The position numbers and the translations under genes are program-made. From positions 309,783,374 through 309,847,373 of the forward strand of contig NC_081405.1 in assembly GCF_030272615.1 (NCBI RefSeq): 64,000 nucleotides of DNA, written 5' to 3'. Shown here piece by piece: positions 12,288-23,492 of the stretch. The DNA comes from Cryptomeria japonica (Eukaryota; Streptophyta; Pinopsida; Cupressales; Cupressaceae). The notes under the pieces are model-generated. The model ran no database searches. It saw only the letters and a program-made list of their open reading frames with translations, and was not told the origin of the DNA. Position 1 is the first letter of the stretch. The number at the start of each line of letters is the position of its first letter.

Positions 12288-13508
12288 TGTTAGAATGTTC
12301 AAATAACTGGAAGACAACTGAGAGGGGGGTGGGTGAATCAGTTGTCACATATTACTGAACCATTAGCAATTTAAACTTTAATACCAGAACCCAAAACATT
12401 AATACTAGAATGGAAGATAAACCAACTAAGCATAAATAACAATAAGAGAATAAATAACATCAACATGACACCAAGATTTGTACATGGAAAACCCAATAAA
12501 GGGAAAAGCCATGGTGGGAAGCCTACCCACAATCAGATAATACTTTTGTCGTAAGTATGTGAATTACAATTGAGGGGCATGCACTTGTAGGAAGGCCAAC
12601 AACCTAGAGCGCACTACTCATCACAAAAGGAGCCTCACTAGCTACATAGATATCCATACTACAATCTGGAGAAGTGTTGAATTGCAAAAGATATGATCTC
12701 CTATGCTTGAGTATATTTTTGGTTAAGCTCAATACTTGAGGACTAAATCCTCTTACATAAACCCAATTCGATATCCAATGATCAACCAACTCCTCTACCT
12801 AAATGATATTACATTATTCGCACATTACATTCCTTCACCATGACTTTTAACATTAACCATGATGATCTACAATGAGATCTTACATCTATTTATACAAAAC
12901 CCTCAACCATAAAAAATCAAGTTGGCCACCAGATAATAAGCTAATTACATAATTACAAACCATGTCAGCTTTAGACCAAGCAAATAATATCAACATATAA
13001 GACATCCCAGAAATACATTAATAGGTCCTATCCACACATTATATTAAAGTCGGTCCATAACCTAGATCAACAGGGACCAAGTATAGGTCCACACACCACA
13101 ACAATGATCTCCATCTACCAAGTCTCAAACATGATCACCAACAACATCCTGAAACTCCACCAGAATCTGCAACAACACCACTTATGCAATTCATTAAAGA
13201 TCTCCACCAAAAGCTCTATTGGTGAAACCCTCACCGGAACCAAAAACCAATCTTCTAAGTAAGCAGGATAGCATCCAATCACCACACCAAAACCAAATGG
13301 CCAAATATGAGTATAAGTATCGTGAACAAGCTAATTCCATCACTAGACTATACCAGAGCCTACTAGATCATGTCATATCCAAGTTAACCATAAACCACTT
13401 AACCTACTAGGACTAGAAGGGTGTTGGTAAAGCATCCAAACAAATAGTATTGGCATCAATGACAAAAAATCAATGCAACATATAATTAATTCTACCAAAT
13501 GGCAAACA
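12288..13508 (-). repeat. 3' LTR of E2
   Basis: Aligns end to end with 26009-27234. The shared landmark blocks are aactggaagacaa near the start, a copy of ggtcctatccacaca in the middle, and tggcatcaatgacaaaa near the end. Two ORFs of about 60 codons inside are not conserved in sense and are not annotated. Confidence 0.92.
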
Positions 13509-13725
13509 ATCTCCCCATTTTGCATTGACGTTAACACTAGATGTGAAAAAAACATCTAAGTACCAAGAAATGCCAAACAAGTCTCCCCCAATTGAAGAAA
13601 ACCAACAATCTCCTACAGATAGCTCTGAATATCAATATCTCCCCCTGTGAATAATATCTTTGTAAAGATCTAAATTTATCTTTCTTTTTCATATTAATAT
13701 CTCTCCCCCTTGACATCAATGCCAA
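13509..13725 (-). promoter_or_regulatory. cluster of polypurine tracts at the 3' end of E2
   Basis: On the plus strand four pyrimidine tracts appear: 13509-13521 (next to the LTR, ATCTCCCCATTTT), 13581-13590, 13637-13645 and 13701-13710 (CTCTCCCCCT). On the element strand these are AAGGGGGAGA-like. Repeated PPTs upstream of the 3' LTR are a known Sirevirus feature. The copy next to the LTR has lost one G. Confidence 0.75.
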
Positions 13726-14099
13726 AAATCTGACAGAAATATCAAAGAAAAAACATAAGCGTCTGAATCACAAAGTTGACTACTCGCCCTGAGCAATAGC
13801 ATCTCACATCAGTGTCGAAATGAGTAGTATCTTTGATAATGCATGTCAGACTGATGCGAAACCATATCAATCAAGTCTCTAGCGGAGAGGCAGAAACCCC
13901 CAATTGGTCTCTCGAGTACTCAAATGATTCATTTGACAAAGGTTTAGTGAAAATGTCTACAATCTGCTCTTTAGTGTTCACATAAACTAGTCGAACTTCA
14001 TTTGCTTCCATCTTGTCCTTCAAAAAGTTATACTTGATAGATATGTGCTTTCTTTTAGAATGAAATACCAGATTCTTTGATATATCAATAGCAGTGGCT

Positions 14100-15420
14100 C
14101 AAACTTATCATAGTGAATAACAACCAGTTCATCACAATCCACCTTTATATCCTTTAACATTTGCTTCATCCATAAAAATTATGTATAGTTAGTAGAAGTA
14201 GCAACACAATGAACTTCAGCAGTAGATAAAGAAGTACATGATCATTTCTTGCTAATCCATGAAACCAACTTCTTTCCGAGAAAGAAAGCTCCACCGGAAG
14301 TACTTTTCTGGTCATCAACATCTCCATCCCAATCAAAATTTGTATATGCATATAAAGTAAAGTTATCATCCCTAGGGTACCACAAGCCATATTCTGATGT
14401 AGCTTGCAAGTATCTAAAAATCCTTTTCACTGCCATCTCATGATTTTCTCTAGGATCACTCTGAAATCTTGAAATAATACAAATAGCATTCATAATGTCA
14501 GGCCTAGTCCAAGTCAAATAAAGAAAACCTCCAATCATAGATTTGTATCTTGTAGGACTTACCAGTGCAGAAACATCTTTTCTTGTTAATTTCTCACTTG
14601 TAACCATAGGAGTACTTACCAGTTTAGAATCTCCCATACCAAATTTCTTCAACAATTCCTTAGCATATTTTGTTTGATAGATGAAAATACCTTTGTCAGT
14701 CTGAGTAATATGCAAACCTAAGACAAATTTCATCTCACCAATCATAGACATCTCCAATTATTTTTCCATATTCTTAGAAAATTCTATGCATAATTTATCT
14801 TCACCTCAAAAGATTTAATGTCATCAACAAATACTTCAATAAGCAGTATATCATCATTAGTGATCTTATAATATAAATTACTATCAGCACTGCCCTTAGT
14901 AAAACCAAGATTTAAAAGATATTTATCCAACCTTGCATACCAAGCTCTAGATGCTTGTTTCAATCTATATAAAGCTTACCTTAGCTTGCAAAATTCATAT
15001 TTAACATCCATATGATAAACCTTGTAGTTTTTATAAGCAACATAGGCAAGAAATAATCTTACAGCTTCAATCCTAGCTACAAGTGCAAAAGTCTCTCCAT
15101 AATCAATTCCTTCCTTCTAAGAATATCCTTTACAAACCAATCTAGCTTTATTTGTTATAACTTGACCATCCTCATTCAGTTTATTCCGAAAAACCAATTT
15201 AGTTCCACTAACATTTTTATTTTTAGGCTGGGGAACCAAGGTCCATGTGTTATTTTTCTCAATCTGATCTAATTATTCTTCCATAGCTTTCAACCAATAT
15301 TCATCTTTACATGCCTCAATCACTGATACCAATTCAACTTGTGAAATTAAACATACCTCATTAATTGTTAGTCTTCTTCTTGTCATCACTCCATTTCTCT
15401 TATCCCCAATGATTTGATCT
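14100..15420 (-). pseudogene. E2 reverse transcriptase and RNase H (copia type)
   Basis: Reading towards lower coordinates: KNVSGTKLVFRNKLNEDGQV, ARLVCKGYS then a stop, the RLFLAYVAYKNYKVYHMDVK block, YRLKQASRAWYARLDKYL, and the catalytic motif FVDDI at about 14817-14834. Then comes the long open stretch 14242-14757 with LGLHITQTDKGIFIYQTKYA and RPDIMNAICIISRFQ. RNase H follows with DWDGDVDDQKSTSG, FFLGKKLVSWISKK, a stop and LSTAEVHCVA. The catalytic Asp pair survives, but at least four stops interrupt the domain; several replace a Gln or Arg codon expected from the family. Confidence 0.9.
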
Positions 15421-15461
15421 TCTGAATGATTCAATCTCACATACCTAGGAGTCTTATGACT

Positions 15462-15650
15462 TTATGTTCCTCTTCCCTGTTCTTCAGTTAGTCTAGAATT
15501 CTTTGATGTTGCTGGAGTAATTGGTTCAACTCTTTGATCAAGTAAAGGTGCTATCGGTTCACATATAATAATTTCCATTGTCGGTTCCTTCTCATTAACT
15601 CTGATTTGACTTCTATTCAGTTCATCTACTTTCACATTAGCACTCTCCAC
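15462..15650 (-). pseudogene. E2 integrase-RT linker
   Basis: A short charged linker between the integrase C-terminus and the reverse transcriptase, with PTMEIIICEPIAPLLDQR and an S/T-rich stretch. It is in frame with neither neighbour without a shift. Its place and composition fit the variable linker of copia polyproteins. Confidence 0.55.
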
Positions 15651-16330
15651 AATTCTCTACAATCTCTTGTTATAACATCTATACGCTTTGATTTCATTAG
15701 AATAACCAAAAAATATGCCTTCATCACATCGAGGATCAAATTTCCCAATAATATCATCTCTCTTGATATAACATTTACTACCAAAAAATTTGAAATACTT
15801 AACTGTAGGTGTATTGCCAAACCATAATTCATAAGGTGTTTTACCAGTTTCTCCTTTGATATGTACTATGTTGAATGTATAAACCATTGTGCTCACTACT
15901 TCTCTCCAAATGATATGAGGTAGACTAGTTTCCATCATCCTTGTTCTAGTAGGATCCAAGATAGTGTTTTTCTTCCTTTCCACAACTCCATTCTGCTGAG
16001 GTGTCCGGGGAGTAGAAAATTGTCTTCTTATACCATGCTTCTCACAAAAAATATTAAACTCATCGGATGTGATTTCACCACCATGATCTGACCTCAAACA
16101 TTTAATCTTCAATCATGTCTTAGTTTCCAATGTAGCCTTAAATATTTTAAACTTTTAAAATGCTTCATATTTTTCTCTCAGAAAATTAACCCACATCATT
16201 CTAGAATAATCATCAATGATTAGCATGAAATATCTATCACCTTGAAAACTTTTAACTCTAGCAAGACCACATAAATCAATATGAATAAGATCAAGAACAT
16301 CATTTTATTTATCTTGTATACTCCTAAGAG
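15651..16330 (-). pseudogene. E2 integrase core (copia type)
   Basis: The catalytic D,D-35-E residues can be followed. The first Asp is in IHIDLCG (near 16290), the second in CLRSDHGGE (near 16090), and the Glu in TPQQNGVVERKK (near 15970). Then follow TPYELWFGNTPTVKYFKFFG and GIFFGYSNEIKAYRCYN, the typical end of the copia integrase. The piece 15657-16112 is open for 151 codons. A stop separates it from the upstream half, and another follows at its end. This enzyme would insert the cDNA. Confidence 0.9.
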
Positions 16331-16735
16331 AGGTTCTAACCTGTTTACCCATTTGAAATTCTTTACATACCAAATTATAGGGCTTCATAATCTTAGGTAT
16401 ATCCCTAACTGCCTTAGTTGAGCTAATCTTCACATTACAATACAAATTTACATGACACAGCCTTTTATGCCATATCCAACTCTCATCAATCTGTGTAATC
16501 AAACAAGTCTTCTCACTAGAGTTCAAATGAAATATATTACCTTTTTCTGTGTATCAGTTGTAATCTCCAAGCCAAATCTGTTAATGATTTTGGATTTCCC
16601 ATTCTTGAAGTGTAATTGAAATCCCTTATCCACCAATTGTCCTACACTCAAAAGATTATGCCTCAAACCTTCAACATAATAAACATTGTCAGTATTATTC
16701 TTACCATCCAATGATATAGTTCATTTTCCTTTGAT
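16305..16735 (-). pseudogene. E2 GAG-pre-integrase and zinc-binding region
   Basis: Encodes NVYYVEGLRHNLLSVGQLVD, the GAG-pre-integrase signature, followed in another frame by ESWIWHKRLCHVNLYCNV. The HHCC zinc finger of integrase is damaged: the second cysteine pair reads CKEFQMGK where the family has C-x2-C. The upstream end is cut by E1 at 16740, and protein sequence resumes at 24662. Confidence 0.85.
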
Positions 16736-16740
16736 CATAC
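16736..16740. repeat. target-site duplication of E1, left copy (CATAC)
   Basis: CATAC before the LTR matches CATGC at 24662-24666 except for one transition. Removing E1 and one copy restores the E2 reading frame across the joint. Confidence 0.8.
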
Positions 16741-17908
16741 TATTGGCATTTTTTATGTTTATGTTGTGATTGTCATTGATGGACACACACTTGTATTGAG
16801 ATCCCGTTTATATGTATGAGCTAGAGCTCAACCGATATTTGTTCCAATCGGTATGTTGTATTCTAGTCTTTAGACTAATGATTTTGCAGAATGTGTTTCC
16901 TGGTTTGAAGCGACATAACGACCCCAAGTGGTTCGTAGATCTCAACCAGTACAAGGGAGCAAAGTGGTATAACACATTCTTAACAGTCTTCATTTTTGCC
17001 AAACCGGCAACCGGTATTTTGTATGAACTGGTAATACTCTGTGATGAGTTACCAACTAGCATTTTGTGATGAGTTACCAACCCACCGATTGATTGACTAT
17101 ACCGACACACTGACGGTGCTTTATGTGTCATGTTACTAAGTATGTCTAGATTCATTGAACTTAGGAAATTGTAATGTAATCCTATTGGACCGACATGAAA
17201 TCAGATTCCTTTAAAAGGACATCATGTCTAGGGTTTTTGAGTTGTTGTAACTATTGCTGAAAAGGTTTATGTTGTGGCTAGGGTTTAAGGTGGTAGTTGA
17301 GTTGTTGTAAGAGCGATCTTATCTGAGAAGATTGAGTTGTAAATAGAAAGAGATAAAGAAGACTGAAGTAATGTTGGAATGCATTAGCAGTGAGCTATAT
17401 TGGATCTAACCAAGCAGTCTGTGCAATAAGATAGATCAAACACTTGTTGATTACTCACATCTTTGACAAGTCTGTAGCCCTTAATTGGGTAGGCCTCAAA
17501 GCCTTTGTAAAAATCCACTAACTAGGTGTTTCACTTCTGTGAATCTAAAATCCTCTAACAAGGTAGTCTTTAATTGGACTTATCTCCTAACAGAGATTAA
17601 GATTCCTAACAAGATCTGTTCTGGTGAAGAACATTGTAAGACCTTAACCGGTCTGGTTTCTATTCTGCAGATAGTGACTTGTGAGTTCCATCTCACTGTG
17701 GTTTTTCCTAGTTGGGTTTCCATGTCAAATATCTTGTGTTATGGTTGTATTGCTTTTGTGGGTGAATGCTTTATTTGCATTTTGGTTTGCATGTGTGATA
17801 ACCGGTCTATCTGTTAGACTGTTTTACCGATTTATATTCAGACTGTGTAAGTGTTGAAGTATAGAGATTTTTGGCTTACTAATTCACCCCCACTCTTAGT
17901 ATTCATCA
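16741..17908 (+). repeat. 5' LTR of E1
   Basis: Matches 23493-24661 throughout; the first dinucleotide has decayed from TG to TA. It ends ATTCATCA, then the spacer AT and the PBS. It carries a GT-rich promoter-like part and tracts such as tagggtttaaggtggtag. Small ORFs on either strand inside it recur in the other LTR only because the LTRs are duplicates. Confidence 0.92.
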
Positions 17909-17910
17909 AT

Positions 17911-17923
17911 TGGTATCAGAGCC
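17911..17923 (+). promoter_or_regulatory. primer-binding site of E1
   Basis: TGGTATCAGAGCC is an exact match to the usual plant copia PBS, complementary to the 3' end of initiator tRNA-Met. It is separated from the LTR by AT. Confidence 0.95.
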
Positions 17924-17958
17924 TACCTTTCTATAAGTTTAACCACTTGGAAAGAGAT

Positions 17959-19236
17959 ATGGGGGAATACACTTTGAGGGAACTTACTCAATGGATCACT
18001 AAGTTTGAGCAAGCCTATGATGATCTTATGGTCAAATACAAGGCATCTCAAGCAAAAAGGAGAGAACATGTAGAAAAGCTGATGGAGCTATCTGAAAGTA
18101 GTTCTGAAGATGAAGCTAATATGGAAGCCATGATTGTAGAAGTGAATAAGCTGAATGATTCAAACTCCAATCTGAGAAAGGAGTTGGAAGGACTAACTAT
18201 CCAGTTTAGTCAAGAGCTTGAAAACCATAGGAAAGCTGAAGATCGAGTAAACGATAGAGATCATGAGATCTCCAAGTTGAAACAAGAGATTAGTGCACTG
18301 ACTGCTTGCCTTCATGAGAGCAGGATGGAAAAGGAAGACATGAAAGGTGAACTGAACATAGCCATCTCTGAAAATGCAAGTCTAATGGAGACAAATACTA
18401 CTATTTCCAAAGAACTCTCTGAGTCAAAGGAAATACTTGCTAAGTTTGGCAAAAGTACTGTCAAGCTAGAGCAAAAGCTTGAGTCATCTAGACCAGTAAA
18501 GAATACCAATGGTCTTGGTTTCTCTAGACATGAGGAAGGAGAATCCTCAGGAACAAACATTGAAGCATCAAAGAAGCAACCAACACTCAAAGGAAAAGGT
18601 AAGCAAAAATTCAAACCTATTTGCTTTAACTGTCTTAAAGAAGGACACACTACCAATGTACGTAGGAGCAAAGCCTACAATAATTTTCCATATTTTATCA
18701 ACAATGTGCCTAGATCCAATAAGTTCAATGGTCATTGTTATGCATGCAACAAGTTTGGACATAGAGCATCTGAATGCAGGTCTGTCATGAACAATACCGA
18801 AAGATATCCTTAGAGGATCCAAGGAGCTGGTCCAAAATCTTTTGTAAACTAGAACCCCGATCGATTCAATGCCTACAATTATCAGTCAAGCAACAATGGT
18901 TATTAACCGATAATCGAATGGAGAGAAAATTGTTGGATTTGTCATGGACATGGACACACTGTGGCTACATGTAGAAGGAAGAATGGAAATATGAACAATG
19001 GACCTTGGAGAGCACCTGGATTGGTTTGCTATCACTGCAACAAACCGGGTCACATTGCAAGATTCTGTAGAAGAAGAAAGAGTATATCTGATGATATACC
19101 GGTCACTCAGAAAGGAGAAGTTGATGTTGAAAAAGTTCAAGCAGACATGAACAAAACCTGGAGAAAGAAACCAACAATGTTAGAAGAGGAACGAGTCTCT
19201 GCACCTAGTGTGGAAATATCAGAACTGGTATACTAA
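17959..19236 (+). pseudogene. E1 gag: coiled coil plus four CCHC zinc knuckles
   Basis: Starts at an ATG 35 bp after the PBS (MGEYTLRELTQWITKFEQAY). The first 200 residues are a long heptad-rich coiled coil with many Glu/Lys. Zinc knuckles C-x2-C-x4-H-x4-C follow: CFNCLKEGHTTNVR (last Cys lost), CYACNKFGHRASEC, CWICHGHGHTVATC and CYHCNKPGHIARFC. Three stops (18811, 18848 and 18899 area) fall in the same frame between knuckles 2 and 3. The copia capsid core normally upstream of the coiled coil is missing, so this is a shortened gag. It would bind RNA and self-associate. Confidence 0.85.
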
Positions 19237-19684
19237 GCTTCAAAGAGGCTTAGGGGGAGCAAACGACGAAATGATTGTGAACCCTCGGTTACACCGGTAA
19301 AAGACCTTAACTAGTATGTGATAACTATCACTTGGCAGAAGACCAGAAATGGTAAAAGAGGCAAATAAGGGTTTTCTCCCTAATAGAGGAGCATTAATGG
19401 TGGTAGGTGAGAGACATGTATAAAAGCATATTTCAAATCATTTCTCACTATCTGTTTTCAAGCGAAGAATTTTTTTTTCAAGTGCAGAGTGAAGAAAAGG
19501 CGATTTGAGCTAAGATTTCAAGAAATTGATAAAACTTGAAGGAGATTCAAATCCAGTTTGCAAGCAGTCGTGAAGAACACAAAGCGATGATTTGGCAACC
19601 GACAGAGAGTGGAGTGAAGCAGAAGCAGGAAGCCCTAAATTCACGTTGTAAAGGTATTTTTCATGCTCTTGAAAATACTCAACA
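19237..19684 (+). promoter_or_regulatory. E1 spacer with a TATA-like box upstream of the unknown ORF
   Basis: Holds a PPT-like TAGGGGGAGC at 19251, a TATAAAAG at 19419-19426 and a T-run near 19470. No gag or pol coding is seen. The box lies 259 bp before the ATG at 19685 and could be an internal promoter, or chance in AT-rich DNA. Confidence 0.35.
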
Positions 19685-22600
19685 ATGGCTTTCGCATCTC
19701 ATACCAGTTCCAATACATCCATTGAGTCAGAAAGTTTTATTCAGAGGAAGTCCAAATATAATGCCTTATCACAAGTTCTGGTTGGAGTCATAGTTGAAGA
19801 AGAAATTTTTGATTATATTGATTGCAAAATAGAAGACCTAGGATCTTTAGCTATTCACACCCAGTTAGGTTTATTTTGTGGCAAGGACAAAAAGATCAAA
19901 TCAGAGTTTAGTATCTTAGAGAAGAAGAAACTCCATAATGCAGTATACTTTCTAGAAGATTTTATAGAGGATCACATCAGGATCATTTTGAGCAGAGTCC
20001 ACAGTGACAAGATGTACCTAGAGAGAACGCATGATATCACGCCTCAAGCAATTCATGCAGTCACCGGTTTTTGCTACACAGGGGAAGTGCCAGCCCTAAG
20101 AATAGTAAGCAAAACTGAAATGGCCAAGCTCACCGGTTCAACAAGTGACTCACGGGGTATGACAGTTAATCCTATCAAGGATGATCTGGTGAAATACGCC
20201 TACATGGTGATAGGCTACATAAAGTGTTCAACCAGTAGGATTAATTCTATATCTGCTGCAGCGGTAAATGTCGCTTACCAGATGATTAAGGAGGATGCAT
20301 CTTTTGACTTATGCATCGGTATGCAGAGGCAACTCCTGTTGAATCTAAAGGCAATCAAATAGGACAATGCACTAAGGTTTAAGTTTGGACAACTACTGAT
20401 AGGGTTGTTCTTCTATTTCCAAGGCTACTTTTCTGGAGTAGGAGATTTCCAGTGGTCTCTTGACCAACCAGTAACCAAGCAGATCAAGGAAAGTATACAA
20501 GCCATTGGAGCCGGTTACCCTGAAGTATTGAACAAATATTTTGATGAGTTCAGAAGAAAGATGAGTCAAAGGGTAAGGATATAAGATGATATAGTTAAGA
20601 AAGATGAAGATGACATCTGTTTCACCATTCAGGTGGACAAATGCTTAATGGAGGCTATTGAGCCCAGAATGGAGGAAGTGGAGCTAATGGGCTATGAAGT
20701 TATGTATGATATGCTGGAAGGGTATTGCTCAACCCTTATTGCCTCACCTCTTGATCCAAAGGCTAAAAGGACCGGAACCTATTTGGAGAGGATTGCACTG
20801 GCTAAAGAACCATCGGTTAAGAAAGGAAAAGAACCGGCATCAAAGAAAGCCAAAGCAGTGCCTATAGCATCGGCACCAGCTACCGCTGCAACTCCAAGAG
20901 TGCCAGAGCGGTCACCAACAAAGAAGAAATTGGAGGAGACACCGGAAAAAGTCTTTGAAAGAAAAAGGAAGACGATGACAAATGAACCAGACTCTGAAGA
21001 GACTGAGTCTGATGAAAAGCCAAAGAAGGCCAGACAGACAAAGAAAATGAGGAAGAATGAACCAGCAACATCCGCACCGGTAAATCTTGACATCTCCTCA
21101 TACAAACCTTTGACACATTTTCAAAGGACAGTTAAGAATATTAGGAGAAAATTACTTCATGATTTAGTAGATTATTATGATGATTTTAGTGATGAGAAAA
21201 AGGAAGAAGTATTACAAGAAATCATCATTTATCTGTGTAAAAATGACCGGTCGCCATCAGAGATTAAATCTCAGACACCGGATTCTTTATTTAAAGCATT
21301 AGATAATAAATGGTGCATTGCCATTGAAAAAGAACAGGAGATTAGGGAGTAAGTCTTTGCACAGTACTTTCCTGACCTCTCAAATTTAGAATTATTTGAT
21401 GTCCTGGATCAAAATAAAGGTCTCTTCTTCACAAGGAGAAGAAGACTCTGGTTGTTGGAGGGGAGAATTGATGATGTTGAAAAAGATACTCATCAGCATA
21501 TGGATTATGCTATCAACTCTCACAAAGAAAAAATGGCCAACCTCCAAGCAGAAAAAGAACCGGCTGTATCCAAACCGGATGAATTTTTTGATGAGGAAGG
21601 AAACCTAGTTGAAGAACCAATCGACACCATTGATGTCAATGCCTTGGATGTAGAAGATATCACTCAGGACATACCTTCTAAGGGAATAGAACAGGGGCAA
21701 CAAGCCGAATAGGGTGGTGAGCAAGCTAAGGACACACAAGAAGTGGCTCGAGAACAGGAAGAGAAGAAGAAGAGGGATGAAGATGAGAAAAAGAGAAAAG
21801 AGGAAGAAAAGAGAAAAGAGGAAAAGGAGAAACAAAAAGATGAAGAGGAGAAGAAGCAAGAAGAGGAAAGGAAGAAGAAAGAAGAAGAGGATAAGGAAGA
21901 GAAAAGGAAGAAAGAAGAGGAAGAGAAGAGGAAGAAAGAAGAGGAAGAAAAGAGGAAGAAAGAAGAGGAAGAAAGAAGAGGAAGAAAAGAGGAAGAAAGG
22001 AGAGGAAGAAAAGAAGAAGAAGGAAGAGGAAGAAAAGAAGAAGAAGGAAGAGGAAGTAAAGAAGAAGAAGGAAGAGGAAGAGAATAAAAAGATGGAAGAG
22101 GAAGAAAAGAAGAAGAAGGAAGAAAAAGAGAAAGAAGAGGAGAAGAGGAAAGAAGAAGATAGGAAAAAGAAAGAAGAGCAAGAGAAGGAACAAAAGAAAG
22201 AAGCAGAGAAAAGGAAGAAGGTAGAAGCAAACAAGGCAGCAAAAGCAATGGAGAGCACTCAGATGGAGACTTCAAAGGCAACTGGGAGTCAAGCCAAACT
22301 AGCTGATATCTCCAGTCCTATCGATCTCCAATCTGCAAGTGAGTCAGAGCTTATGCAAAGCATCAAGGTTTCTCAAGAGAGCCTTGAGATCATTCGTAGG
22401 AAAAGGAACAGAACATAATTCAGGCGGCTATAGACACCCTTACCAGTTTAATCCCGATACCAATCTTCCTGACACTGAATCATCACTAGCATAGCTCAAA
22501 CTACTATGTACTGTAGTGGATGATTAGGTGCAGAGTCTGGAAGAAGCAGCTGAGGCAAACGTCAAGAAAGAGCACCAAAAGGCTCTTAACATTGCTCTGG

Positions 22601-23125
22601 TGAAAAAGATGAATGAGCTTCGGTTTGAACTGCTGAAAGACCAAAAGGACATAAGGAATGCCTTGGATGAGGGAAACTTGCTACTAAGAAAAATCTGTCA
22701 ACCTCATCTATTCTATGATGATGTGATAGCCAAGAAGCAAAAGCTTCAAATGGACTTACAGTCCTACTTGGGCACATTTAAGACACCTTATGATTCCTTT
22801 GCAACATATGGGCAAACTGTTCACCAGTTTCAGATCCAATCAACCAAAACAGAGCAAGAGATCAGTACACGATCTAAAGATCTGCAGGAGCTACAACTGG
22901 TTTTACTTCCACGTCTACAAATTATTCAGAAGTGTTATCTGAACCTGGATACCTTGACAGTCACGCAAGAGCTGAGCATAGTTGATGCCATGGAGGAATA
23001 GGTATACCAGATGCAAATAGAAAAAGAAGTGGCCACCTCCTTACTTGAGTCCTGGTCTCTATCCATGAAACAATTTTTGCAGGACTATAAATCGGTTTTT
23101 GACAAATATTATTCATTTTTGTCAT
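19685..23125 (+). pseudogene. E1 unknown ORF (helical domain, acidic/basic middle, Lys/Glu-rich coiled coil)
   Basis: Starts at ACAATGGCT, a good plant start context. The frame from 19685 to about 22087 is continuous except for stops at 20360, 20580, 21350 and 21710. Frameshifts in the purine-rich repeat (21745-22235) move it into two other frames, ending near 23125. Part 1 (19685-20600) is helical with ITPQAIHAVTGFCYTGEVP and YAYMVIGYIKCSTSRI. Part 2 (20780-21100) is Lys/Ser/Pro-rich and nuclear-signal-like. Part 3 is a very long Lys/Glu repeat. Part 4 (22528-23001) is coiled coil with VQSLEEAAEANVKKEHQK. I do not recognise a named family; part 1 resembles the extra ORF of LINE-C and possibly the plant transposon-associated domain family. 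Confidence 0.6.
21745..22235 (+). repeat. nearly pure purine tract encoding Lys/Glu repeats
   Basis: About 490 bp of almost only A and G on the plus strand, built from variants of gaagaggaagaaaagag. It encodes EEEKRKKEEE-type repeats in one frame and stays open in others, which explains why the ORF changes frame here without stops. Confidence 0.9.
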
Positions 23126-23185
23126 AAACTTTTTTATATATCAAATGGAAACAGGGTTGTTCAGTGGTACTTTGTCATTGTTGGC

Positions 23186-23492
23186 AAAGGGGGAGAAGTA
23201 TCTATTTTTGTTTTTAAAATTTTGATCTTCTGATACAGGGGGAGAAGTACTCTAGCTATTTTGAAGACAAATAGGGAGATGTATCTGTTTTTGAAATTTT
23301 GATATATGCTATATGCTCTGATGTCTCAATGATTATGCTCTGTATGCAAAATTGCTATACATTGTGTTGATTAAGGGATAGTGTATATGCTTAGGGGGAG
23401 CAATTTTGTTAATGACAAGTTTTTGTTGTAAAACACTTAGATGTCAAAATTTTATTTTCCTAAGTGTTGCCATCAATGCCAAAGGGGGAGAC
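23186..23492 (+). promoter_or_regulatory. multiple polypurine tracts of E1
   Basis: AAAGGGGGAGAAG at 23186-23198, ACAGGGGGAGAAG at 23235-23247, TTAGGGGGAG at 23391-23400 and AAAGGGGGAGAC at 23481-23492, the last touching the 3' LTR. A fifth lies at 19251. Several conserved PPTs are typical of Sireviruses; only the last borders the LTR. Confidence 0.85.

Noticed and set aside
13549-13710. Regularly spaced pyrimidine tracts considered as a CRISPR-like or splice array
   Set aside because: They match the multiple polypurine tracts of a Sirevirus on the opposite strand.
16808-17155. 115-codon minus-strand frame repeated at 23560-23907
   Set aside because: Repeated only because both are LTR copies of E1; no domain, and the copy differences do not favour synonymous sites as far as I can see.
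21605-22281. Phe/Ser/Leu-rich minus-strand frames of over 200 codons
   Set aside because: Antisense shadows of the purine tract; low complexity without domains.
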